Shown one piece after another: positions 8,227 through 16,548 of a stretch of DNA of 64,000 nt. This stretch comes from Limnocylindrus sp040397235 (GTDB lineage: Bacteria; Chloroflexota; Limnocylindria; Limnocylindrales; Limnocylindraceae), in the NCBI GenBank assembly GCA_040397235.1, contig JBBAWH010000006.1, forward strand, positions 1 to 64,000, in the 5' to 3' direction. The stretch's first letter is position 1, and each line of letters starts with the position of its first letter. Position numbers and translations under genes: made by a program. Under the pieces are notes generated by a model. That model did no database searches, was not told the origin of the DNA, and saw nothing but the letters and a program-made list of their open reading frames with translations.

Positions 8227-9038
8227 ACGAGGATCCCCGCGCCGAAGAAGAGGCCTGCGGCAAGGATCGTTCCCGTGGTGACGGCGCCGAGACCGATGTA
8301 GAGCAGCCCGGTTGCCGATTCCATGGAGCGAGCCTTTGCGGTGCGCCATCCGGCGTAGGTGAGTAGTGCCGGAAACACCAGGCCGATCACGAGTCGCAAG
8401 ATGGCGAAGAAGTCCCACCCGGCGCCGAGGCCACCGAGGCCGAAGAGTTGCCAGATGAGAAAGAGGGCAAGCTGCACGCCAATGCCGATGCCGAGCGTGC
8501 GGCTCAGCAGCAAGAGCGGCGCTTCCGGAAGTTTCGGTGTGACGAGATACCAGTGAGCAAGGATCATCGCCGCAAATGAGCCGCCGGTAACAGCCGCGAG
8601 GATCAAGAGCTGCAGGGCGAGCGCCACCGCAACGAGTGGTGTCGGAGCCCAGCCAACTGCAGCAACAAGCAGTGCGGCAACCGCAGTGAGGACGGTGACT
8701 AAACCGACGTGCCGTCCGTCGCTGCCACGCGCGATGCGCAGCGTCCAGAGCGTGGAGAGCGACGCAACCGCCACCAGTAGGAGTCGGCGCAGCGCATCGA
8801 TCTCGGGGGTGGCGGCCTGGATGGGCGCATCGGCAGAGGGGACCGGAAGCGCTCCGTCGGCCAGCCAGGCGAGGTAGGCCCAGCCACCAGCGGCGAAGAC
8901 GGTAAACCCGCGGTAGCCCCGCGTTGACTCCGAGCGGTGGGTCAGCAGGAGAATGGCGGCCAAGCTGCCGACCGCAAGGCCGCTCACCACCACCCAGTTG
9001 ATGAACGAGAGGGAGCGTGCAACGGTCTCAACAGGCAT
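8223..9038 (-). CDS. Hypothetical polytopic membrane protein
   Basis: 271 residues and about eight predicted helices distributed along the whole chain, with short loops. The stop overlaps the convergent debranching-enzyme gene by 4 bp. TAGGCT stands 6 nt before the ATG on its strand, with TG upstream (extended -10), predicting a leaderless transcript. No motif I can assign. Confidence 0.65.
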   Translation of the reverse strand: MPVETVARSLSFINWVVVSGLAVGSLAAILLLTHRSESTRGYRGFTVFAAGGWAYLAWLADGALPVPSADAPIQAATPEIDALRRLLLVAVASLSTLWTLRIARGSDGRHVGLVTVLTAVAALLVAAVGWAPTPLVAVALALQLLILAAVTGGSFAAMILAHWYLVTPKLPEAPLLLLSRTLGIGIGVQLALFLIWQLFGLGGLGAGWDFFAILRLVIGLVFPALLTYAGWRTAKARSMESATGLLYIGLGAVTTGTILAAGLFFGAGILV

Positions 9039-9044
9039 CGTTGC

Positions 9045-9050
9045 AGCCTA
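9045..9050 (-). promoter_or_regulatory. -10 box TAGGCT (extended, TGA before it)
   Basis: Ends 6 nt before the ATG at 9038 on the minus strand. Confidence 0.45.
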
Positions 9051-9068
9051 TCACCCACCCCGCACCCC

Positions 9069-9074
9069 TATCCT
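9069..9074 (+). promoter_or_regulatory. -10 box TATCCT ahead of the GH13 uORF
   Basis: Ends 6 nt before the ATG at 9081, which opens an 11-codon reading frame, and not before the enzyme's own ATG at 9110. Confidence 0.4.
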
Positions 9075-9080
9075 CCACGG

Positions 9081-9113
9081 ATGAGCGGTCACAAACCTGA
9101 GGCATTGCGATGA
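9081..9113 (+). CDS. Candidate 10-residue upstream ORF (MSGHKPEALR)
   Basis: ATG at 9081 sits 6 nt after TATCCT, so a leaderless transcript would begin on it. It encodes MSGHKPEALR and stops at a TGA that overlaps the ATG of the GH13 gene (CGATGA). A GAGG inside the uORF lies 7 nt before the enzyme's ATG, so translation would be coupled. There is no homology evidence; the reading rests on position alone. Confidence 0.35.
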   Translation: MSGHKPEALR

Positions 9114-11404
9114 TTCGCGGGGAGGAGCCGGCCCTCGGCACCCCTGAGCCGCCACGCTACGGGAGCGATGCCCCCTGGATGGGCGAGGTGGTCATTCAGG
9201 CGAAACACCTCCTCGTCTGGCTCGCGCAACTCTCCCAGCGCTACGGCGCGCCGATCCGTCGCCTCGACGAGATCCCTGACAAAGAGTTGCAACTTCTAGC
9301 GCAGCGCGGCGTGAGCGCACTCTGGCCGATCGGCATCTGGCGTCGCAGTGCCGCCTCCCGTGCGATGAAGGTCGGCGCTGGAGATCTTGATGCTGAGGGC
9401 TCCGCCTACGCCGTTGCCGAATACGTCGTTGATGAGGGGTTGGGCGGCGATGCAGCACTCGCGACGCTGCGCACCAGGGCCGGCGCCGTTGGCATTCGCA
9501 TCGTGAGCGACATGGTGCCGAACCATGTCGCCATCGACGGCCGCTGGGTCAACGAGCGCTCTGAGCTGCTCCTCTCCTCCGCACATCCGCCCTTCCCAAA
9601 ATATCGCTACAGCGGCGAGAATCTCTCAGGCGAGCCAGGCAGCGCCATCCGTATTGAAGACGGATACGAGCGCGGTGATGATGCCGCCGTCACCTTCGAG
9701 CGCCGCGCTACAGATTCGTTGCAGTACATCTATCACGGTAATGACGGCACGAACATGCCGTGGAAGGACACCGCCCAAATCGACTACCTCAATCCGGAGG
9801 CGCGTGAGGCGGTGATCCAAGAGATCCTCTCCGTTGCTCGGCGCTCCGACATCATTCGCTTCGATGCGGCGATGACCCTTGCCGCGCAACATATCCGGCG
9901 TCTCTGGTATCCGGCGCGCGGCACGGCTGCGGCGATCCCATCGCGCAGCGAGTTTGCGATGACCGACCGGGAGTTCGCCAAACGACTCCCACGAGAGTTC
10001 TGGCGCGAGGTGGTGGAGCGCGTCGAACGCGAGCTACCCGGCACGATGCTCCTCGCCGAGGCCTTCTGGCTCCTCGAGGGCTACTTCGTGCGTGGGCTCG
10101 GCATGCACCGCGTCTACAACTCCGCCTTTATGGCGATGCTGCGCGACGGCAAGAACAGCGAGTACCGCACGATCCTGCGTGACACCACCGCGTACGACCC
10201 TGAGCTGCTGCGCCGCTACGTCAACTTCCTCACCACCCCCGACGAAGAGCCGGCCGCTGTGGGGTTCGGGATTGGCGACCGCGCTCTCTTGGCAGCAACG
10301 CTGTCGGCGACGCTCCCCGGCGTGCCGATGCTCGGTCACGGGCAGTGGGAGGGGCAGCGTGAGCGTTACGGCATGGAGTACCGTGCGCCACGCACCAGCG
10401 ACCCGATCAGCACCGACCACGTTGAACGCTATGACCGCGAGATCGCCCCACTCCTTCGGGCACGGCACCTCTTCGCCGGCGTCGCGGACTTCCGCTGGTT
10501 CAATGCGAAGAGCGACAGCAAGGCGGTGCGTGAAAGTGCGTACGCCTTTAGCAACGCGGCCGGGAGTGCTCGCACGCTGGTGATCGCCCTCAACAGCGAT
10601 ACGGGGGCAGAGCTCACCATCCAGCACGCCGCACCGGCGGTCTCCCCGTCGAGCTCACTTGGCGGGGCAGCTGCGAGCCCGCTCCCGGCCAGCGCGATTG
10701 CCGATCGACTCGGTGTTTCGGCGAGCGCTGGTGATGTGGTCGAGCTGCGCGATGCGATCACCAACCGTAGTCTCCTGGTCAGCACCGCCTCACTGGCGCG
10801 CAGCGGACTTACGGTGCGGCTCCCTGCGTTCGGTCGCGTCGTCTTCTGGGGGATTGCGCAGCATCACTCAACGCCGAGCGAGCCGTGGGGCGATCTTGCC
10901 ACGCTGGCGAAGGGCGAGTTGCTGCACGATCCAGTCGCCGCGCTAGCTGTGCTCACGAGCGGCGGCACCCCCGCCGATGCGCTTTCGGCGAGAATAGAGC
11001 GGCCAACTGGCACAAGTGCGACGGGGAGGAAGCGCGTGACCGAACGCAAGCCCACATCTGGGGAGTCGACCGCCGACCCGCGACTCTTGACGACGGAGAC
11101 GCCTGCGCCGCCAGAGGCGGTGCGAGCGATTGCCGCACTCCTCGGCCGAGCCGCTGCCCCACTCCGCTCGGAGCGCCGCGCCGCAACTCCACCCCCGGCG
11201 CCGAAGTCAGAGCCCGAGGTTCAGGCGCCCATCGAGGGCCTGCGCGACCACGAGATTCTTGTGGAGGGCGAACATAGCGACCTGATTCGGCTCGCCGCAC
11301 ATGAGATTGATCAGGTGAAGCGGCGCGCCAAGCGCGCTCGACGAGCGGTACGTGAGGCACTCGCCCGCATCTCAACGCCAGGGGGCGACGAACTCGGCGG
11401 GTAG
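9110..11404 (+). CDS. Alpha-amylase family (GH13) glycoside hydrolase/transferase
   Basis: 764 residues. GH13 conserved regions are present in order: VSDMVPNH near 133 (region I), IIRFDAAMTL near 246 with the nucleophile aspartate (region II), LLAEAFW near 311 with the acid/base glutamate (region III), and a FLTTPDEE stretch near 371 in the place of region IV (usually FxxNHD, so it differs). The all-beta C-terminal domain follows near 470-590. The last ~120 residues are Pro/Ala-rich and then a charged helical segment rich in Lys/Arg, unlike typical amylases. Cytosolic, with no signal peptide. The substrate is probably an alpha-glucan. Confidence 0.8.
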   Translation: MIRGEEPALGTPEPPRYGSDAPWMGEVVIQAKHLLVWLAQLSQRYGAPIRRLDEIPDKELQLLAQRGVSALWPIGIWRRSAASRAMKVGAGDLDAEGSAYAVAEYVVDEGLGGDAALATLRTRAGAVGIRIVSDMVPNHVAIDGRWVNERSELLLSSAHPPFPKYRYSGENLSGEPGSAIRIEDGYERGDDAAVTFERRATDSLQYIYHGNDGTNMPWKDTAQIDYLNPEAREAVIQEILSVARRSDIIRFDAAMTLAAQHIRRLWYPARGTAAAIPSRSEFAMTDREFAKRLPREFWREVVERVERELPGTMLLAEAFWLLEGYFVRGLGMHRVYNSAFMAMLRDGKNSEYRTILRDTTAYDPELLRRYVNFLTTPDEEPAAVGFGIGDRALLAATLSATLPGVPMLGHGQWEGQRERYGMEYRAPRTSDPISTDHVERYDREIAPLLRARHLFAGVADFRWFNAKSDSKAVRESAYAFSNAAGSARTLVIALNSDTGAELTIQHAAPAVSPSSSLGGAAASPLPASAIADRLGVSASAGDVVELRDAITNRSLLVSTASLARSGLTVRLPAFGRVVFWGIAQHHSTPSEPWGDLATLAKGELLHDPVAALAVLTSGGTPADALSARIERPTGTSATGRKRVTERKPTSGESTADPRLLTTETPAPPEAVRAIAALLGRAAAPLRSERRAATPPPAPKSEPEVQAPIEGLRDHEILVEGEHSDLIRLAAHEIDQVKRRAKRARRAVREALARISTPGGDELGG

Positions 11405-11409
11405 CCCCG

Positions 11410-12846
11410 CTACTGCGGGTCGGCGAGAACGAGCAGCTTGATCTCGGTCATCTCATCCATCGACCAGCGCACACCCTCTCGACCAAGACCGGAATCCTTC
11501 ACGCCGCCGTACGGCATGTTGTCAATGCGATAGGTCGGCACATCATTCACGATGACACCGCCAACCTCCAGATGGTCGAATGCGGCGCGTACATGCGCCA
11601 GGTCATTTGAGAAGAGTCCGCACTGCAGTCCGAAGCGGCTCTCGTTCACCGCGGCAATGGCCGCTGAGAAGTCGCTGAAGCGTTCGATGATCACCACGGG
11701 GGCAAAGGCCTCTTCGCTGCAGATGCGCGCGTCGCGCGGCACGTTCCTCAAGATCGTTGGGGCGAAGAGTCGCGGGCTTGCCGCGTTCACCGCTGCGCCA
11801 CCTGCAATCAGCGTCGCGCCAGCGGCGATCGCCTCGTTCACCCACTCTGCGGTGCGCGCCGCGGCACCATCATCAATGAGCGGTCCGAGGTCGGTCCTCT
11901 CGCTCGCCGGGTCACCGAGCACGAGCTTCGCAGCACCGGCGGCGAACTGCTCCTCAAAGGCGTCAGCCACAAACTCGTGCACAAAGATGCGCTGCACGCT
12001 GATGCACACCTGGCCGGCGTAGGCGAACGAGCCGACGAGCGATCGCTTCACCGCCCACGAGAGATCTGCGGTGGCGTCAACGATGCAGGCGGCATTGCCA
12101 CCGAGCTCGAGGATGACGCGCTTCTTGCCGACACGCCCCTTCAGCGACCAACCAACAGTCGGTGATCCAGTGAACGAGAGCACCTTGAAGCGCTCGTCTT
12201 CAATCAAGCGATCCGCATCGGGGCGCGAGGTTGGGATCACGCTGAGCCCGCCAGCTGGGAGGCCAGCGTCGACGAGGATCTCCGCGACCTTCAGCATGAT
12301 CAGCGGGTCTGCGCTCGGCGGCTTCAGCACCATGCTGCAGCCAACCGCGATGGCGGGTGCAACCTTATGGGCGGCGAGGTTCAGTGGGAAGTTGAATGGG
12401 CTGATCCCGAGCACTGGGCCAACAGGGAACCGCTGCGTGATGCCGAGGCGACCCTTGCTCGCAGGTGCTAGGTCAAGCGGGATCGTCTCGCCGATCATCC
12501 GCTCCGCCTCTTCAGCGGCGAGCCTAAAGGTCAGCGCGCCACGATCGATCTCTGCACGTGCATCGCGGATCGGCTTCCCCGCCTCGGCGGAGAGGAGTGC
12601 TGCCAGCTCTTCGCGACGCTCGGTGATCTTTGCTGCGGTGGTGCGCAAGATCGCGCCACGCTCCCATGCGCCGAGCTTGCGCATGGCGGCAAAGCCGGTG
12701 ACGCTCCCCGCAGCGGCGCGCTCGACCTGCTCCGGTGTGGCGAGGTAGGTCGTGCCGACCAGATGGCCGTCGAAGGGCGACCGAATCTCGACAAGGTTCG
12801 GCGAGCTCTCCCATGCGCCTGCGACGAGGATCTTCTGTGGCTCCAT
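11410..12846 (-). CDS. NAD(P)-dependent aldehyde dehydrogenase
   Basis: 478 residues, the usual length of the ALDH superfamily. Landmarks: ISPFNFPLNLAAHK near 145 (cofactor-site Asn), SFTGSPTVGW near 222, ILELGGNA near 246 (general-base Glu) and AYAGQVCISVQR near 280 with the catalytic Cys. It resembles the lactaldehyde/glyceraldehyde-type group, but the substrate cannot be fixed. The frame is open to 13017, but the ATG at 12846 matches the family start and has TAGACT 8 nt upstream. It converges with the GH13 gene. Confidence 0.88.
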   Translation of the reverse strand: MEPQKILVAGAWESSPNLVEIRSPFDGHLVGTTYLATPEQVERAAAGSVTGFAAMRKLGAWERGAILRTTAAKITERREELAALLSAEAGKPIRDARAEIDRGALTFRLAAEEAERMIGETIPLDLAPASKGRLGITQRFPVGPVLGISPFNFPLNLAAHKVAPAIAVGCSMVLKPPSADPLIMLKVAEILVDAGLPAGGLSVIPTSRPDADRLIEDERFKVLSFTGSPTVGWSLKGRVGKKRVILELGGNAACIVDATADLSWAVKRSLVGSFAYAGQVCISVQRIFVHEFVADAFEEQFAAGAAKLVLGDPASERTDLGPLIDDGAAARTAEWVNEAIAAGATLIAGGAAVNAASPRLFAPTILRNVPRDARICSEEAFAPVVIIERFSDFSAAIAAVNESRFGLQCGLFSNDLAHVRAAFDHLEVGGVIVNDVPTYRIDNMPYGGVKDSGLGREGVRWSMDEMTEIKLLVLADPQ

Positions 12847-12854
12847 ATGGGGCG

Positions 12855-12860
12855 AGTCTA
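12855..12860 (-). promoter_or_regulatory. -10 box TAGACT of the aldehyde dehydrogenase gene
   Basis: Ends 8 nt before the ATG at 12846 on the minus strand; no Shine-Dalgarno. Confidence 0.4.
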
Positions 12861-12881
12861 GCGGCGCGCGCGGCGGCGTGA

Positions 12882-13718
12882 TTAAAGCGCCTCGCCTCGT
12901 GGGTAGCTGCCGAGGATGCGCCGCTCCAACGTCACGTCGGCGAGCCCCTGCATCACGCCGAGAATCTCGGGAGAGCCGGCTGCGCCGTCGAGGTCGAACC
13001 AGAAGATGTACTCCCACTCCCCGACCCGATTTGGGCGTGACTCCAACTTGCTGATGTTGACGCCCGCCTTCGCAATCACCGCTAGTGCGGCGAGCAGGGT
13101 GCCCGGCTCGTTGCGCAGGCCGACCAGGAGGGTGGTGCGTGCTGGGCCAGCCTCGGCGTGCCGTGCAGGTCCACCCGCGCGCTGCACGATCCAGAAGCGC
13201 GTGCGATTCCCCTGCACCCCTTCGATTGGGCCGGTGAGTGGGTTGAGGCCGTGGATCACTGCGGCGCGTGACGAGAGGACGGCGGCGGCATCGCGCTCAC
13301 CGCGCTCGCGAATCATCGCTCCGGCCCCTGCCGTGTTGTAGGTGGTGAGGAGTGCCCAGGGTCGACTGCGGAGATACTCCTCCGCCTGCGCGAGCGCCTG
13401 CGCGTGACTGTAGACGCGCTCCACCTGCTCGAGCGTCACGCCAGGAAGGGCGGCGAGTACGAGCGAGACGGGCACCACCACTTCGCCAACGATCTCGAGT
13501 GCGCCGTCGCGAAGGAGATCGAGCGTCTCGCGCACGGTGCCGTTGATCAGATTCTCAATCGGCAGAACGCCGTAGATCGCGCGCCCATCAAGGACGGCTG
13601 CGCGTACGTCACCAAATGAGGTGACGCTCAGCGATGCGGCCGCAGCACCGAAATAGGAGAGGAGTGCATCCTCGGCGAAGGCGCCAGGCTCTCCGGCGTA
13701 GGCGATCGCCTCGCTCAT
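12882..13718 (-). CDS. pheA: Prephenate dehydratase with ACT domain
   Basis: 278 residues, the length of stand-alone bacterial PheA. The catalytic domain opens with YAGEPGAFAEDAL, has GVLPIENLINGTVRETLDLL near 57 (family P.EN...G.V...D.L) and NRTRFWIV near 168 (the catalytic TRF). The ACT domain from about 190 contains NEPGTLLAAL and SKLESRPNR, the phenylalanine-sensing motifs. It makes phenylpyruvate from prephenate. It is the last gene of the ilv-leu operon, its ATG overlapping the cimA stop (ATGA). An aromatic pathway gene in this operon is unusual. Confidence 0.93.
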   Translation of the reverse strand: MSEAIAYAGEPGAFAEDALLSYFGAAAASLSVTSFGDVRAAVLDGRAIYGVLPIENLINGTVRETLDLLRDGALEIVGEVVVPVSLVLAALPGVTLEQVERVYSHAQALAQAEEYLRSRPWALLTTYNTAGAGAMIRERGERDAAAVLSSRAAVIHGLNPLTGPIEGVQGNRTRFWIVQRAGGPARHAEAGPARTTLLVGLRNEPGTLLAALAVIAKAGVNISKLESRPNRVGEWEYIFWFDLDGAAGSPEILGVMQGLADVTLERRILGSYPRGEAL

Positions 13719-15376
13719 GCCGAACGACCGTTGGTGGCGTCTCGCTCGGTGCGGCGAGTAATCTCACCGCCCTGGAGGCGCAGCGCGTACTCGAGAGAGT
13801 CGGCAAGAGCCGCCGCCGATGCCGAGATGATGTTCTCGCCGACGCCCATCGTCGACCAGGTCTCCCCATCAGCGACAGAGTCAATGACGACGCGCGTCTT
13901 CGCCCCAGTCGCCGATGAGCCGTCGAGGATGCGCACCTTGTAGTCAACGAGGTGTACCGCGTCGAGCTGCGGATAGAACGCACCGAGCGCCTTGCGCAGC
14001 GCACGGTCAAGGGCGTTCACTGGGCCGTTGCCGTCGGCGGCGGTGTGGAGGCGCTCCCCAGCAACCTCGACGCGCACGGTGGCCTCGGCACGACCTGGAG
14101 CACCTTCACGCTGCTCCACGATCACGGTGAAATCTACGATGGTGAATGGGGCGACGTACGTTGGTCGATGGCGCTCTACGAGCAGTTGGAACGAAGCCTC
14201 GGCGCCCTCGTAGCTTGCGCCGGCTGCCTCCATCTCCTTGACGAGGGTCGAGAGGGTCTTCGAGTCGAGGCCGGAATTTGCGAGCTCAACGCCAAGTTCA
14301 GCGGCGCGGCTCCCTGTGTTCGCCTTGCCGCCTAGCTCCGAGACGACGAGGCGCCCGCGGTTGCCGACCAGGGCTGGATCAATGTGTTGATAGGCCCGCG
14401 GCGTCTTCACCTGCGCCGCGCCGTGCACGCCACCCTTGTGAGCAAAGGCCGAGCGGCCAACGTACGGCTGGTGATCGTCGGGGGCGAGGTTGGCAATCTC
14501 CGCCACCTCATGCGAGAGGTGCGAGAGGTCGGCGAGGCGATCGGCACCGGCAACGGTGTGCTGCGTCTTTAGGGCAAGGTTGGCGAGCAGCGACACCATG
14601 TTCGCATTGCCGGCTCGCTCGCCGTAACCATTGATCGTCGCCTGCACGTGACGTACGCCAGCATCAACCGCCGCAAGCGCATTCGCCACTGCGAGCTCGG
14701 CATCGTTATGTGTGTGGATCCCCCAAACGATCTCTTTCGCCGCCGCGTCGGCGGCGAGGGTCGCGCGCGCATCCTTCACGATCTCAGACATCCGACCGGT
14801 GAGGGTGCCGCCATTGGTATCGCAGAGAACGAGGGTCGATGCCCCAGCGTCACGTGCGGCGCGCAGCGTATCGAGCGCGTAGTCACGATCCGCCTCAAAG
14901 CCGTCGAAGAAGTGCTCGGCGTCGTAGACCATCTCGCGTCCGCGTTCGGCGATGTAGGCGACGCTCTCCGAGATCATCGCAAGGTTCTCGGCGCGCGACG
15001 CCTCAAGGACCGCCTCAACGTGCAGGGTCCAACTCTTGCCGAAGATCGTGACGATCGGCGTCTCGGCATCAAGGAGTGCATTCAGGTTGACGTCATCACC
15101 AGGCTTATTCGACTTATGACGTGTGCTGCCGAAGGCGGCGAGCCTTGCGCGCTCCCAGCGAATCTTCTTCGCTGCGGCGAAGAACTCAATGTCCTTCGGA
15201 TTGGAGCCTGGCCATCCGCCTTCGATCGCCAGCATGCCGAACTCATCGAGCGCACGTGCGATGCGCAGCTTGTCTTGCAGCGAAAGGATTAGCCCCTCGC
15301 GCTGTGCCCCGTCGCGAAGGGTCGTGTCGTAGAGGAGGACCGGCTCCCGATCGGCGGCGCTGGCGCTGGTGGTCAC
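13715..15376 (-). CDS. cimA: (R)-citramalate synthase
   Basis: 553 residues of the alpha-isopropylmalate synthase-like TIM-barrel family. LLYDTTLRDGAQREG near 15 provides the metal-site RD. IEGGWPGSNPKD near 54 is the mark of the CimA type as opposed to LeuA. HTHNDAELAVANALAA near 208 carries the metal-binding HxH, and GERAGNANM near 240 follows. A C-terminal regulatory LeuA-dimer domain (from about 390) is complete. It condenses pyruvate with acetyl-CoA to citramalate, the first step of threonine-independent isoleucine synthesis. LeuCD and LeuB, both nearby, would carry out the next steps. Confidence 0.92.
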   Translation of the reverse strand: MTTSASAADREPVLLYDTTLRDGAQREGLILSLQDKLRIARALDEFGMLAIEGGWPGSNPKDIEFFAAAKKIRWERARLAAFGSTRHKSNKPGDDVNLNALLDAETPIVTIFGKSWTLHVEAVLEASRAENLAMISESVAYIAERGREMVYDAEHFFDGFEADRDYALDTLRAARDAGASTLVLCDTNGGTLTGRMSEIVKDARATLAADAAAKEIVWGIHTHNDAELAVANALAAVDAGVRHVQATINGYGERAGNANMVSLLANLALKTQHTVAGADRLADLSHLSHEVAEIANLAPDDHQPYVGRSAFAHKGGVHGAAQVKTPRAYQHIDPALVGNRGRLVVSELGGKANTGSRAAELGVELANSGLDSKTLSTLVKEMEAAGASYEGAEASFQLLVERHRPTYVAPFTIVDFTVIVEQREGAPGRAEATVRVEVAGERLHTAADGNGPVNALDRALRKALGAFYPQLDAVHLVDYKVRILDGSSATGAKTRVVIDSVADGETWSTMGVGENIISASAAALADSLEYALRLQGGEITRRTERDATNGRSA

Positions 15377-16548
15377 TTAAGGCTCAGCAGCTGCTCAACG
15401 ATGGCGTCGGTCGCCTCGCGGGTGCCTGCAAGGGTGAAGCCAGCGGCGCGGGCACCAGCGGCATCAAGCCCTGGGGCAAGGTCGGCGGTGCGCACCCCCG
15501 CACGAATCGTGTTGGCCACCGCCTGCTCAACGGCGGCGGCGGCATCGGCGCGACCGAGCGACTCGCGGAGCATCATCGCCCCCGAGAGGATCGTGCCGAT
15601 CGGGTTCGCCAGGTTCTTTCCTGCAATGTCGGGGGCGGAGCCGTGGATCGGCTCGTAGAGGCCGAAGGTGCCGTGCGCCGTGCGACGCGCACCGAGTGAG
15701 GCGGAGGGGAGCATGCCGAGTGAACCGGCCAGCACGGCGGCCTCATCAGAGAGGATGTCGCCGAAGAGATTCTCGGTGACGACCACATCGAAGGTGGCTG
15801 GCCAGGTCGCGAGCAGCATCGCGGTGGAGTCGACGAGGCGATGCTCTAACTTCACGTCGGGGTAGTCGGCGCCAACCTCGGTAACGACCTTGCGCCAGAG
15901 TCGGCTGGTGGAGAGGACGTTCGCCTTGTCGACTGACGTAACGGACTTTCGTCGCGTGCGCGCCAACTCAAACGCGATCACGGCGACACGGTGAATCTCA
16001 TCTTCGTGATACGGCAGCGTGTCGACGGCGCGGCGACCTGTTGGCGTCACCTCTTCACCCGACGGCTTGCCGAAGTAGAGACCGCCGGTGAGCTCGCGCA
16101 CCATCAACATGTCGACGCCCTTTAGGCGCTCAGGCTTCAGTGGCGAGGCGTCGGCGAGCTCTGGGTAGATCGTGACGGGGCGAAGGTTGGCGAAGAGTTC
16201 GTAGCGGGTGCGAAAGGCGAAGAGTGCCTGCTCTGGTCGAACGGTGCCGTTCGGGTTATCCCACTTCGGACCACCAACGGCGCCAAGCAGCAGCGCGTCG
16301 GCTGTATCGGCAACCAGCAGATCCTCTTCGCGAACGGCAACGCCGTACGCGTCGATGGCGCAGCCACCGGCCAAGATCTCGCGCCAGGCGAGCTTGAAGC
16401 CAAACTTCGATCCCGCCGCATCGAGCACGCGCCGCGTCGCTGCGACCACATCAGGGCCAACTCCATCCCCTGGAATGGTGACGATCAGGTGATCGGCCGC
16501 ACCGTCGCGCAGCGCCGAGAAGAGTGGTGCCGTTAGAGTCTCGCTCAC
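15373..16548 (-). CDS. leuB: 3-isopropylmalate dehydrogenase
   Basis: 391 residues. Family motifs: IPGDGVGPDVV near 24, RTRYELFANLRPV near 115-127 with substrate-binding arginines, DKANVLSTSRLWRKV near 208, and TENLFGDILSDEAAVLAGSLGMLPSASLG (in pieces near 258-285) with the Mg-binding aspartates. It oxidises 3-isopropylmalate (and 3-methylmalate in the citramalate route) with NAD+. Both ends overlap neighbours by 4 bp. Confidence 0.96.
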   Translation of the reverse strand: MSETLTAPLFSALRDGAADHLIVTIPGDGVGPDVVAATRRVLDAAGSKFGFKLAWREILAGGCAIDAYGVAVREEDLLVADTADALLLGAVGGPKWDNPNGTVRPEQALFAFRTRYELFANLRPVTIYPELADASPLKPERLKGVDMLMVRELTGGLYFGKPSGEEVTPTGRRAVDTLPYHEDEIHRVAVIAFELARTRRKSVTSVDKANVLSTSRLWRKVVTEVGADYPDVKLEHRLVDSTAMLLATWPATFDVVVTENLFGDILSDEAAVLAGSLGMLPSASLGARRTAHGTFGLYEPIHGSAPDIAGKNLANPIGTILSGAMMLRESLGRADAAAAVEQAVANTIRAGVRTADLAPGLDAAGARAAGFTLAGTREATDAIVEQLLSLK

